Source of the DNA: an uncultured Bacteroidales bacterium
Lineage (GTDB): Bacteria; Bacteroidota; Bacteroidia; Bacteroidales; P3
Assembly: GCA_900319595.1 (NCBI GenBank)
Contig: ONOZ01000135.1
Coordinates: 1-5,926, forward strand
Length of the DNA stretch: 5,926 nucleotides
Reading direction: 5' to 3'
Shown here piece after piece: positions 1 to 5,926 of this stretch. The position numbers and the translations under genes were made by a program. Below the pieces are notes generated by a model, which was not told the DNA's origin, made no database searches, and saw only the letters and a program-made list of their open reading frames with translations. Each line of letters opens with the position of its first letter. The first letter of the stretch is position 1.

Positions 1-1617
1 AAAAGGACAGGAACTGCTGCCGTTAAGATGGCTGTGGATATGTTATCTGAAGGTTTGATAGATGCAAAGACTGCTATTTGTAGAGTTAATACAAATCAAT
101 TAGACGAATTATTGCACCCTGTCTTGGACGCTAATGATGAAAAAACTAAAGAGGTTATTGGACATGGTTTGCCAGCTGGTCCTGGTGGTGTTTGCGGAAA
201 GATTGCCATGACAAGTAGAGAAGCAATGCGTTTAAGAGATAATGGAGAAACTGCAATATTGGTTAGAGAGGAGACTAACCCAGAAGATGTTGAAGGAATG
301 CAGGCTGCTGGTGGTATATTGACTGCTCGTGGAGGTATGACTTCGCATGCAGCCCTTGTTGCAAGAGGTTGGGGCAAATGTTGTATAGTTGGTTCTGAGG
401 ACTTGTCTATTATGGGTGATAAGGTTGTGAAAATAGGCAATAAGATATTTAGAGAAGGTGATACTATCTCGCTTAATGGTTCCAAAGGGTATGTATATGA
501 GGGTAATATAAAAATGATAAGCCAAACAGACTCTCCTTTGTTCAAACAGTTTATGTCTTTGGTAGATGATATCAAAACTATTGGAGTTGAAACCAATGCA
601 GATAACCCTGCCGATACACAACTTGCACTTGACTTTGGAGCAAAAGGTATTGGATTGTTTAGAATAGAGCATATGTTCTATGGAAAAGATAGTGAAGTTC
701 CACTTGCAATTATGCGAAAAATAATCTTGTCCGATACTACTGAAGATAGACGTTCTTATCTTTACGCATTGTTGCCTTATATGCGTGAATCTGTAAAATC
801 TACTTTAAAAATAATGAGCGGACATCCTGTAACCATTCGTTTAATGGACCCTCCACTTCACGAATTTACACCAAAGGACGAAACGCAACAGAAGATTATT
901 GCTAGAGATTTAGGTATTTCGGTATTAGAATTGCAAGATAGAATCAATGCTTTGCAAGAGGTTAATCCAATGATGGGTATCCGTGGTGTAAGATTGGGAG
1001 TCTTGTACCCAGAAATATCAAAGGTGCAGTTCCGTGCATTGTTTGAGGCATATTGTGAAGTGAAATCCGAAGGCTATGACCCTCATCTTGAGATAATGAT
1101 ACCATTGACTATCTCGGTTGAGGAATTGAAACACCAAAGGACTCTTTGCGACTACATACATGCAAAGGTTGAGTCAGAAAAACATATGAAGATTGCCTTC
1201 AAATTTGGTACTATGATAGAGGTTCCGCGTGCTACAATGGCGGCAGGAGAATTAGCAAAAATTGCGGATTTCTTCTCCTTTGGAACTAATGATTTAACAC
1301 AGATGACTTTCGGTTTTTCAAGAGATGATGTTAATTTAATTTTGGCAGCATACACAGAGCAAAAAATATTACCTTACGATCCATTCCAAACTATAGATAA
1401 AGACGGAGTAGGTATGCTTGTTGAAAGAGCGATTAAATGCGGTAGAGAGGCAAATCCTAAATTGCGTATAGGTGTATGTGGAGAACATGGTGGTGATGGA
1501 GAAAGCGTGAAATTCTTCTATAAATGTGGAGTTGATTATGTGTCTTGTTCGCCTTATAGAGTACCACTTGCACGTTTGGCAGCCGCTCAAGCAGCGATTG
1601 AAAACGAAAAGCAATAA
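1..1617 (+). CDS. ppdK: Pyruvate, phosphate dikinase, C-terminal part (5' end outside window)
   Basis: PPDK interconverts pyruvate + ATP + Pi and PEP + AMP + PPi in the cytoplasm. In anaerobes it serves PPi-dependent glycolysis or PEP resynthesis. The frame is open from base 1 (KRTGTAAVK before the first visible Met at 28), so the gene is cut by the window edge. The 538 residues present are roughly the last 60% of a protein usually near 900 aa; the N-terminal ATP-grasp domain is missing. Counting from base 1, the phosphohistidine domain carries GGMTSHAALVARG, with catalytic His at 116 (CAT 346-348) and the usual Thr-Ser before it. The PEP/pyruvate TIM barrel follows, with FRIEHMF (Arg221), RLMDPPLHEF (Arg280), GIRGVRLG (Arg328), MIEVPRA (Glu406), FGTNDLTQMTFGFSRDD (Asn430/Asp431) and the acid/base Cys493 in VCGEHGGD. 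The C-terminus CSPYRVPLARLAAAQAA is typical and ends in TAA. All catalytic residues of this part are intact, so the enzyme is probably active. Identification is secure. Confidence 0.97.
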   Translation, partial: KRTGTAAVKMAVDMLSEGLIDAKTAICRVNTNQLDELLHPVLDANDEKTKEVIGHGLPAGPGGVCGKIAMTSREAMRLRDNGETAILVREETNPEDVEGMQAAGGILTARGGMTSHAALVARGWGKCCIVGSEDLSIMGDKVVKIGNKIFREGDTISLNGSKGYVYEGNIKMISQTDSPLFKQFMSLVDDIKTIGVETNADNPADTQLALDFGAKGIGLFRIEHMFYGKDSEVPLAIMRKIILSDTTEDRRSYLYALLPYMRESVKSTLKIMSGHPVTIRLMDPPLHEFTPKDETQQKIIARDLGISVLELQDRINALQEVNPMMGIRGVRLGVLYPEISKVQFRALFEAYCEVKSEGYDPHLEIMIPLTISVEELKHQRTLCDYIHAKVESEKHMKIAFKFGTMIEVPRATMAAGELAKIADFFSFGTNDLTQMTFGFSRDDVNLILAAYTEQKILPYDPFQTIDKDGVGMLVERAIKCGREANPKLRIGVCGEHGGDGESVKFFYKCGVDYVSCSPYRVPLARLAAAQAAIENEKQ

Positions 1618-1662
1618 GATTGTACATAGTATAAGAATTTTAGTTAATAAGTTATTTGTTGT

Positions 1663-1690
1663 TGGCAGGCTAAATTTTGTTAGCCTGTCA
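1663..1690 (+). terminator. Hairpin terminator downstream of ppdK
   Basis: An 11-bp stem (1663-1673 with 1680-1690, including one G-U pair at 1665/1688) closes a 6-nt loop (ATTTTG). The core is GGCAGGCTAA paired with TTAGCCTGTC. It lies 45 nt after the ppdK stop and is followed by a short interrupted T-run (TTTGTTACTAT). This fits a rho-independent terminator for ppdK, although the T-tract is weak. Read on the minus strand it lies 36 nt beyond the stop of the convergent acetyltransferase gene, but no T-run follows the stem in that direction. It could still block read-through from both sides. Confidence 0.65.
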
Positions 1691-1726
1691 TTTGTTACTA
1701 TATTTGCTAATTATAATACTTATGAA

Positions 1727-2272
1727 TTATTGCTTGTAAACTTCTTTATACAATACATTCTTAATTTTTTGAAATGAAATATCTGCATTTGTGGTCATAA
1801 TCTTCATTTCACAAGCTGGCAAATCTTTGCTGTAAGGAGGTTGTATATACTTGTCGTTTAATGTGGAAAATCCGTTACGTGTATAAAAATTGATTCTCTT
1901 TTTGGCGATATGATTTTCTGGTGGTTCTACTTCTAAGACAATAGGCAAATTATATTGTTTTTTTAATAATTCCAAAATCTTACTCCCTATGCCATTGTTT
2001 CTATAGTCATTTTTAATGGCAAAATGCTCAATATAAATAAATTCATAGAAATGCCAAACAGACACAATTCCACAGAAATTTTGTTCTATATTGATTGTAA
2101 AGAAATTGAATATCTTGTTATTTTGTTCATATTGTAGTATCTCTTCCCAATCTCGTCTTTCATATTTTGGAAAAGATTTTTCGTACAATTCCTTTGCTGA
2201 ATTTACTTTATCAAAATCATTAAAAGAATTTTGGGTTATTAGTTTTGCTAAACTCAAACTATTTATAAGCAT
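1727..2272 (-). CDS. GNAT-family N-acetyltransferase, substrate unknown
   Basis: A 181-residue cytoplasmic protein with a GNAT (acetyl-CoA dependent acetyltransferase) fold. From the ATG at 2272, the N-terminal part has SFPKYERRDWEEIL, resembling the (F)P..ERR segment common in small uncharacterised GNATs. The central strand-helix YIEHFAIKNDYRNNGIGSKI contains motif A, with the acetyl-CoA pyrophosphate loop R-N-N-G-I-G-S. The later segment RINFYTRNGF matches motif B (the usual xFYxxxGF). Substrate specificity cannot be read from the sequence; small molecule, antibiotic or protein N-terminus are all possible. The ATG shares one base with the sigma-factor stop (TGATG), implying translational coupling. 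A GTG one codon upstream (2275) is a possible alternative start with a 4-nt overlap. AAAGG lies just upstream and could act as a weak ribosome-binding site. It is the last gene of the three-gene minus-strand operon. Confidence 0.85.
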   Translation of the reverse strand: MLINSLSLAKLITQNSFNDFDKVNSAKELYEKSFPKYERRDWEEILQYEQNNKIFNFFTINIEQNFCGIVSVWHFYEFIYIEHFAIKNDYRNNGIGSKILELLKKQYNLPIVLEVEPPENHIAKKRINFYTRNGFSTLNDKYIQPPYSKDLPACEMKIMTTNADISFQKIKNVLYKEVYKQ

Positions 2273-2889
2273 CACCTTTGAGGATTATCTTTAATTATCT
2301 CTTGCAAAAGATTTCTTGCTCTGAATAACTTTGCTTTTACACTGCCAAGAGGCATTTGTAGTCTTTGAGCAATCTCCTCGTAACTTAATTCTTCAAAATA
2401 TCGTAGTTCCACTAATTTTCTGTAACTTGGTTTGAGTTTAGAAACAATGGAGCGAATGTAGTTTTTTTGTTGTTCAGAAATCAATTCTTCATCGGGAGTA
2501 ACTATTTCAGATGCCATATTCATAATCTCTGTCGAGATGTAACCTCCTGTATTTTCGGAATTGTCGTCCATAGACAACATTCGCATCTTTTGTTTTCTAA
2601 TAAAATCTATACAGTTATTAGTTGCGATGCGAAAAAGCCATGTAGAAAAGGCATATTCGGGTGAATAGTCTTCAAGATTTCTAAAAGCCTTGCCAAATGC
2701 TTCTATTGTAAGGTCGTCAGCGTCCAATGTAGAACGTGTCATTTTCAATAGCATATAATAAACAGGCTCGCGATATGTTTCAAGCAAGTCAGCATACGCT
2801 TTTTGGTCGCCTTTTTCTCTTGCAAGTAACACCAGTTCATAATCTCTTTTAGCCTTATCGGTCAATTGTCGCTCCTGTGCTAATCCCAT
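2272..2889 (-). CDS. ECF-type sigma-70 family RNA polymerase sigma factor
   Basis: A 205-residue sigma factor with only regions 2 and 4, the ECF (group 4) architecture. It directs RNA polymerase to a specific promoter set. Region 2 spans about residues 34-101: LLETYREPVYYMLLKM, then DADDLTIEAFGKAFRNL (the core-binding D-A-D-D-L-T-x-E-x-F pattern), then FSTWLFRIATNNCIDFIRK, the -10 recognition helix. A polar linker of about 45 residues (DDNSENTGG through TPDEELISEQQ) follows. Region 4 spans about 146-198, with ELRYFEELSYEEIAQRL and the helix-turn-helix LGSVKAKLFRARNLLQE that reads the -35 element. The start codon lies 10 nt inside the end of the upstream glycosyltransferase-like gene, so the two are probably translationally coupled. 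The acetyltransferase start overlaps its stop. No anti-sigma gene (FecR-like or zinc anti-sigma) is adjacent, which leaves its control unclear. Regulon unknown. Confidence 0.93.
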   Translation of the reverse strand: MGLAQERQLTDKAKRDYELVLLAREKGDQKAYADLLETYREPVYYMLLKMTRSTLDADDLTIEAFGKAFRNLEDYSPEYAFSTWLFRIATNNCIDFIRKQKMRMLSMDDNSENTGGYISTEIMNMASEIVTPDEELISEQQKNYIRSIVSKLKPSYRKLVELRYFEELSYEEIAQRLQMPLGSVKAKLFRARNLLQEIIKDNPQR

Positions 2890-4061
2890 TTTATTTTTTT
2901 CTCCCTTTTATGATAGAACAAAACTTTTAATCTTATAATAAAATTGAAGAAAAAGAAAAATATTTCACATAAAGGTGCAAACAACCAATTTTTCCTCATA
3001 TCCAATTTTGCCATACATTTTTTATAAAAGATAATTTGTACTATCCACTTTACAACGACAGAAATTGTAATATATTGCCAAGGAAAGCCAAAAAATAGCA
3101 ATAAAACTATTCCAATGTAATATAGAAAGGATGTTATAGGATTTAATGATAACAGCAATTTATCTTTGAATGCTAACATTTTATGAGATAGCGATGTAGC
3201 AAATTTCACTCTAAAAAATGTAACAAATGAATTGTAGGCAGGTAGGTATAAAAAAGAGTCCTTATTACATACGATGGCAGTATTTTTCTTATTTGCATTT
3301 TTGTGAACAAAGAAATCCTCCTGATTGCAAGAAATTGCATATTGAGAAATGAAACCTTGCTTATTGAGAAGCCACTGTTTGTTGTATATCATATTCATTC
3401 CGTTAGAGGTATATGCGTTGCCATACAAAGTATAGGAGATGAGATTCATATATGTTGTGGTTTCATCATATTTTTCTAATATATTAGGTAGTCCTTTTGA
3501 TTGCTCCCGTAAAGATATGCCTGTAATGATTTTTTTGTTGCTGTTTTCGTTTACAGGACTCATCATATATGTAAGCCAATTATAAGTTTTAGGCAGACAA
3601 CTAACGTTCATCAATAATACGTTTTCGTATTTGGCAGAGCGGATACCAATGGAAAGTGAAAATTTGTAGCGTTCAAATTTATTATCATTCTTTCCTAAAT
3701 TTATAACAGTTAAGTTAGGATAGTTTGCTTGCAATACGTATAGAATAAATTCGGTATCGTCGGAAGAATTTTCATTGACAACCACAACTTCAAACAAAGG
3801 ATAGTCCTGTTCCAAAACTTGAATTAGACTATCTCGCAAAGCCTCTCCATTATTGCTAACTACAATTATTACACTTACGCCTTGCTGAGTTTGTTCTGTA
3901 CTTGTAGCGTTGAGGTTTTGTTTGCCTTTCTGCTTGAAATAGAAAAGTATTTTGCCATATACTATAAAATAGTAAAGCAACTGAAATACAAGCATACCCC
4001 CCACAAATACTGCAAGTATCAATGATAATGATGTGAATCTATAATATAAAAAATCTAACAT
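2880..4061 (-). CDS. Membrane-anchored family-2 glycosyltransferase-like protein with degenerate catalytic motifs
   Basis: A 393-residue inner-membrane protein. Segments: an N-terminal transmembrane helix (about 9-36), a cytoplasmic GT-A domain (about 61-280), and three hydrophobic C-terminal helices (about 308-327, 329-346, 359-376) before a basic tail. The GT2 fold shows in GVSVIIVVSNNGEALRDSL, LEQDYPLFEVVVVNENSSDD and YPNLTVINLGKNDNKFERYK. QED at 247-249 sits where the usual (E/D)D acid lies. However, the DxD site, normally near TDADCLP, reads MNVSCLP (151-157), and the first nucleotide-binding acidic site reads VNEN (95-98). The protein is therefore a divergent or possibly inactive transferase; donor and acceptor are unknown. 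The ATG at 4061 was chosen because it starts the first membrane helix and clears the divergent tgt gene. An in-frame Met at 4196 would run into the tgt coding sequence. It is the first gene of the operon with the sigma factor, overlapping it by 10 nt. Confidence 0.82.
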   Translation of the reverse strand: MLDFLYYRFTSLSLILAVFVGGMLVFQLLYYFIVYGKILFYFKQKGKQNLNATSTEQTQQGVSVIIVVSNNGEALRDSLIQVLEQDYPLFEVVVVNENSSDDTEFILYVLQANYPNLTVINLGKNDNKFERYKFSLSIGIRSAKYENVLLMNVSCLPKTYNWLTYMMSPVNENSNKKIITGISLREQSKGLPNILEKYDETTTYMNLISYTLYGNAYTSNGMNMIYNKQWLLNKQGFISQYAISCNQEDFFVHKNANKKNTAIVCNKDSFLYLPAYNSFVTFFRVKFATSLSHKMLAFKDKLLLSLNPITSFLYYIGIVLLLFFGFPWQYITISVVVKWIVQIIFYKKCMAKLDMRKNWLFAPLCEIFFFFFNFIIRLKVLFYHKREKKIKWD

Positions 4062-4111
4062 ACTATTCAAAAAAATTTGGGCAAATTTACTATTTTTTCG
4101 ACTTTTATGAG

Positions 4112-4119
4112 TATCTTTG
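4112..4119 (+). promoter_or_regulatory. Bacteroidetes-type -7 promoter element for tgt
   Basis: TATCTTTG is an exact match to the Bacteroidetes -7 consensus TAnnTTTG, 39 bp before the tgt ATG. That would give a 5' leader of roughly 30-35 nt. A clear -33 TTTG is not present at the usual spacing; the nearest candidate is TTTA at 4086-4089, 22 bp upstream. Assignment rests on consensus match and position only. Confidence 0.55.
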
Positions 4120-4126
4120 CAAAGAT
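4113..4126. repeat. Perfect 14-bp palindrome in the divergent tgt/glycosyltransferase control region
   Basis: ATCTTTGCAAAGAT is its own reverse complement and has no central spacer. It covers most of the tgt -7 element and the expected start site, so a bound dimeric regulator would block initiation. A second short inverted repeat, AACAA-TAT-TTGTT (4134-4146), lies 7 bp further along in the tgt leader. The palindrome may be an operator, or a by-product of the -7 consensus being mirrored in AT-rich DNA. Confidence 0.5.
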
Positions 4127-4158
4127 TTTTATAAACAATATTTGTTAATAATTGATAG

Positions 4159-5289
4159 ATGGAATATAAAAGCGTTTCAACTTCAAAAGATTGCAAAGCG
4201 AGGGCAGCAGAGATAGAAACTGGACACGGTATAATAAAGACTCCTATCTTTATGCCTGTCGGTACGGTGGGAACTGTAAAAGGTGTTGGTGTTGATATAT
4301 TGTCCGATGAAGTAAAGGCACAAATAATTTTAGGTAATACATATCATCTTTATCTTAGACCAGGAATTGAAATTATTGAAAAGGCAGGAGGTATCCAAAA
4401 ATTCAACTCTTGGAATAAACCGATGCTGACAGATAGCGGTGGCTTTCAAGTTTATTCATTAGGGAAGATACGAAAAATTACAGAAAATGGTTGTACGTTT
4501 CAATCGCATATAGATGGCTCAAGACATGAATTCACGCCCGAAAGAGTAATTGATGTTCAAAGAAAAATAGGTGCAGATATTATTATGGCATTTGATGAAT
4601 GTACTCCATTCCCTTGTGAATACAATTATGCAAAAAAGTCATTGTATATCACTCACAAGTGGTTAGAAAGATGTTTTAAACAGTTTCATTCAACAAAGTG
4701 TCCGCATGGCTATCAGCAATCTTTATTTCCGATAGTTCAAGGTAGTGTTTATGATGATTTACGCAAACAATCTTGTAATGAAGTTATAAAATACGATGCA
4801 GATGGTTATGCTATTGGAGGCCTTTCCGTAGGCGAACCAAAGGAAGATATGTATAGAATGATAGATATATGTACGGATATTCTTCCAAATGACAAACCAC
4901 GTTATCTTATGGGAGTTGGTACGCCAGAAAATATACTTGATGCTATTGAAAGAGGAATAGATATGTTTGATTGTGTAATGCCAACCCGTAATGGTAGAAA
5001 TGCAATGCTTTTTACATGGGAGGGAACTTTGAATATGCGAAACAAGAAATGGGAAGACGACTTTTCTCCAATAGATATTCATGGTAAAGCAAACGTAGAT
5101 ACTTTATATACTCGTGCATACTTACGACATTTATTCGTGTCCAAAGAACTTTTGGCTATGGAGATTGCGTCTATTCATAATTTGGCATTTTATTTGGATT
5201 TAGTAACACAGGCAAGAGAGCATATTATAGAAGGCGACTTTAAGCAATGGAAACAATCTATTATGAGTAGAATTACACGAAAACTTTAA
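4159..5289 (+). CDS. tgt: Queuine/preQ1 tRNA-guanine transglycosylase, lacking the zinc-site cysteines
   Basis: TGT swaps guanine-34 of tRNA-Asp, -Asn, -His and -Tyr for preQ1 in queuosine synthesis. At 376 aa it is full length. The start fits the family (CKARAAEIETGHGIIKTPIF close to the N-terminus). Visible motifs are TPIFMPVGTVGTVKG (29-43), ILGNTYHLYLRPG (57-69), LTDSGGFQVYSLG (90-102, general acid/base Asp92), MAFDEC (substrate-binding Asp146), PIVQGSV (Gln194), IGGLSVGEP (219-227), YLMGVGTP (249-256) and DMFDCVMPTRNGRNA (268-282, nucleophile Asp271). The C-terminal zinc motif CxCxxC of classical TGTs is absent: the aligned positions read Gly309, Ala311 and Asp314 in GKANVDTLYTRAYLRHL, while the fourth ligand position (His340 in SIHNL) is kept. 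From memory, related Bacteroides TGTs look similar here, so this is probably lineage-specific and not damage. It has its own likely promoter and is followed by the Lpt permease 13 nt downstream. Confidence 0.96.
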   Translation: MEYKSVSTSKDCKARAAEIETGHGIIKTPIFMPVGTVGTVKGVGVDILSDEVKAQIILGNTYHLYLRPGIEIIEKAGGIQKFNSWNKPMLTDSGGFQVYSLGKIRKITENGCTFQSHIDGSRHEFTPERVIDVQRKIGADIIMAFDECTPFPCEYNYAKKSLYITHKWLERCFKQFHSTKCPHGYQQSLFPIVQGSVYDDLRKQSCNEVIKYDADGYAIGGLSVGEPKEDMYRMIDICTDILPNDKPRYLMGVGTPENILDAIERGIDMFDCVMPTRNGRNAMLFTWEGTLNMRNKKWEDDFSPIDIHGKANVDTLYTRAYLRHLFVSKELLAMEIASIHNLAFYLDLVTQAREHIIEGDFKQWKQSIMSRITRKL

Positions 5290-5302
5290 ACGTTTTAAAC
5301 TA

Positions 5303-5926
5303 ATGAGCAAAGGCAAGAGTTATTTTCTAAATACTATAGATTGGTATATCATAAAGAAGATTTTTGCGACATTTTTTGTTGCAATAGCCTTGCTTAGTTT
5401 TGTTATTATAGTATTGGATTTGAGTACGAAATTAGATGATTTCATTGAACACAATGCACCTATTTCTGCGGTGATATTTGACTACTATCTAAATCTTATT
5501 CCACACTATGCCAATATGTTCGGTCATTTGTTTTTCTTTATTGCAGTTGTATATGTTACCAGTAAATTAACCTCTCGTAGTGAGACGATAGCAATTCTCT
5601 GTAGTGGTATTCCTTTCAAAAGATTCTTACGCCCTTTTCTTATAAGTGGTATTGTGATAGGTCTTTTTGGCTTGTATTTATCTAATTTTCTGATTCCTCA
5701 GGTAAATGTCAATATCTATAATTTTGAACAACAATACTATAGGAATAAATTTATAAATGCTCATGTTGATATTCACATACAGACAACGGATTCTACTCAA
5801 GTGTATGTCCATCATTACAATAATTATACCTCTCAGGGTTATATGTTTACGCAAGAAGTGTTTAAAGATAATAGAGTTAAGGAGAAAATTTATGCCAATC
5901 TAATAGTTTTTGATTCTATTAGTAAG
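5303..5926 (+). CDS. LptF/LptG-family lipopolysaccharide export permease, N-terminal part (3' end outside window)
   Basis: A YjgP/YjgQ-type inner-membrane permease of the LptB2FG ABC transporter, which extracts LPS from the inner membrane and passes it to the periplasmic Lpt bridge. The 208 residues present stay open to the last base; family members are usually about 360 aa or more. The start MSKGKSYFLNTIDWYIIKKIF is characteristic. Three transmembrane helices are visible (about 19-39, 61-87, 110-131). The cytoplasmic coupling segment SRSETIAILCSGIPFKRFLR (91-110) between helices 2 and 3 is the best family signature. After IPQVNVNIYNFEQ the chain enters the periplasmic beta-jellyroll domain, where the window ends; the C-terminal helices are not seen. 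LptF and LptG cannot be told apart on this fragment. ATG 5303 lies 13 nt after the tgt stop with no strong Shine-Dalgarno, so it is probably cotranscribed with tgt. Confidence 0.93.
   Translation, partial: MSKGKSYFLNTIDWYIIKKIFATFFVAIALLSFVIIVLDLSTKLDDFIEHNAPISAVIFDYYLNLIPHYANMFGHLFFFIAVVYVTSKLTSRSETIAILCSGIPFKRFLRPFLISGIVIGLFGLYLSNFLIPQVNVNIYNFEQQYYRNKFINAHVDIHIQTTDSTQVYVHHYNNYTSQGYMFTQEVFKDNRVKEKIYANLIVFDSISK

Noticed and set aside
96..596. Long minus-strand open frame inside ppdK (166 codons), and a second one at 232-672
   Set aside because: Both are antisense to a strongly conserved PPDK region, have no recognisable domain, and are explained by the codon bias of the real gene.
1526..1777. 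Plus-strand open frame overlapping the ppdK end and the convergent spacer
   Set aside because: It is out of frame with ppdK, low in complexity and rich in Phe/Leu/Asn from AT-rich spacer DNA. It crosses the hairpin and enters the opposite gene.
4120..4158. preQ1 riboswitch in the tgt leader
   Set aside because: preQ1 is the TGT substrate, so the site was checked, but the leader is about 35 nt of AT-rich sequence with no C-rich loop or H-type pseudoknot pattern. Only a short AACAA/TTGTT repeat is present.
4062..4196. 45-codon N-terminal extension of the glycosyltransferase-like gene up to an in-frame Met at 4196
   Set aside because: It would run through the whole divergent intergenic region, including the tgt promoter, and into the tgt coding sequence. 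The extension does not look like a signal or domain. The ATG at 4061 begins directly at the first membrane helix.
4759..5082. Minus-strand open frame of 107 codons inside tgt
   Set aside because: It is antisense to conserved catalytic motifs of TGT, with no domain signature; it is a shadow of the real gene.
1..5926. CRISPR array, tRNA/rRNA, transposon ends or phage genes
   Set aside because: No regularly spaced repeats, cloverleaf-like sequences, transposase motifs or paired terminal inverted repeats were seen on reading either strand.

Overview
The window is AT-rich chromosomal DNA that looks like a member of the Bacteroidetes, most likely an anaerobic Bacteroidales. The case rests on four things: a PEP-regenerating pyruvate phosphate dikinase; a Bacteroidetes-type -7 promoter element (TAnnTTTG) in front of tgt; weak or absent Shine-Dalgarno sequences; and a tRNA-guanine transglycosylase followed directly by an LptF/LptG permease. 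Genus and species cannot be fixed from the sequence alone. No rRNA, tRNA, CRISPR array, insertion sequence or phage gene is visible.

Layout from left to right. (1) Positions 1-1617, plus strand: the C-terminal part of ppdK (phosphohistidine domain plus PEP/pyruvate TIM barrel), cut by the left edge. (2) A short convergent intergenic region with one good hairpin, a likely terminator. (3) Positions 1727-4061, minus strand: three tightly packed genes read right to left. They are a membrane-anchored family-2 glycosyltransferase-like protein, an ECF-type sigma factor overlapping it by 10 nt, and a GNAT acetyltransferase joined to the sigma gene by a TGATG stop/start. (4) A 97-bp divergent intergenic region with a perfect 14-bp palindrome over the presumed tgt promoter. 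(5) Positions 4159-5926, plus strand: tgt, then 13 nt later an LptF/LptG-type lipopolysaccharide export permease that runs off the right edge.

How the genes relate. ppdK is central carbon metabolism and is not obviously linked to the rest. tgt (tRNA queuosine modification) and the Lpt permease (outer-membrane LPS transport) are probably cotranscribed but functionally separate. The minus-strand trio is the least understood part. A glycosyltransferase-fold protein without recognisable DxD aspartates is coupled to an ECF sigma factor that has no adjacent anti-sigma gene. I see no clearly novel defence, mobile or biosynthetic system. The points most worth checking are the degenerate glycosyltransferase motifs, the loss of the zinc-binding cysteines in TGT, and the palindromic divergent control region.
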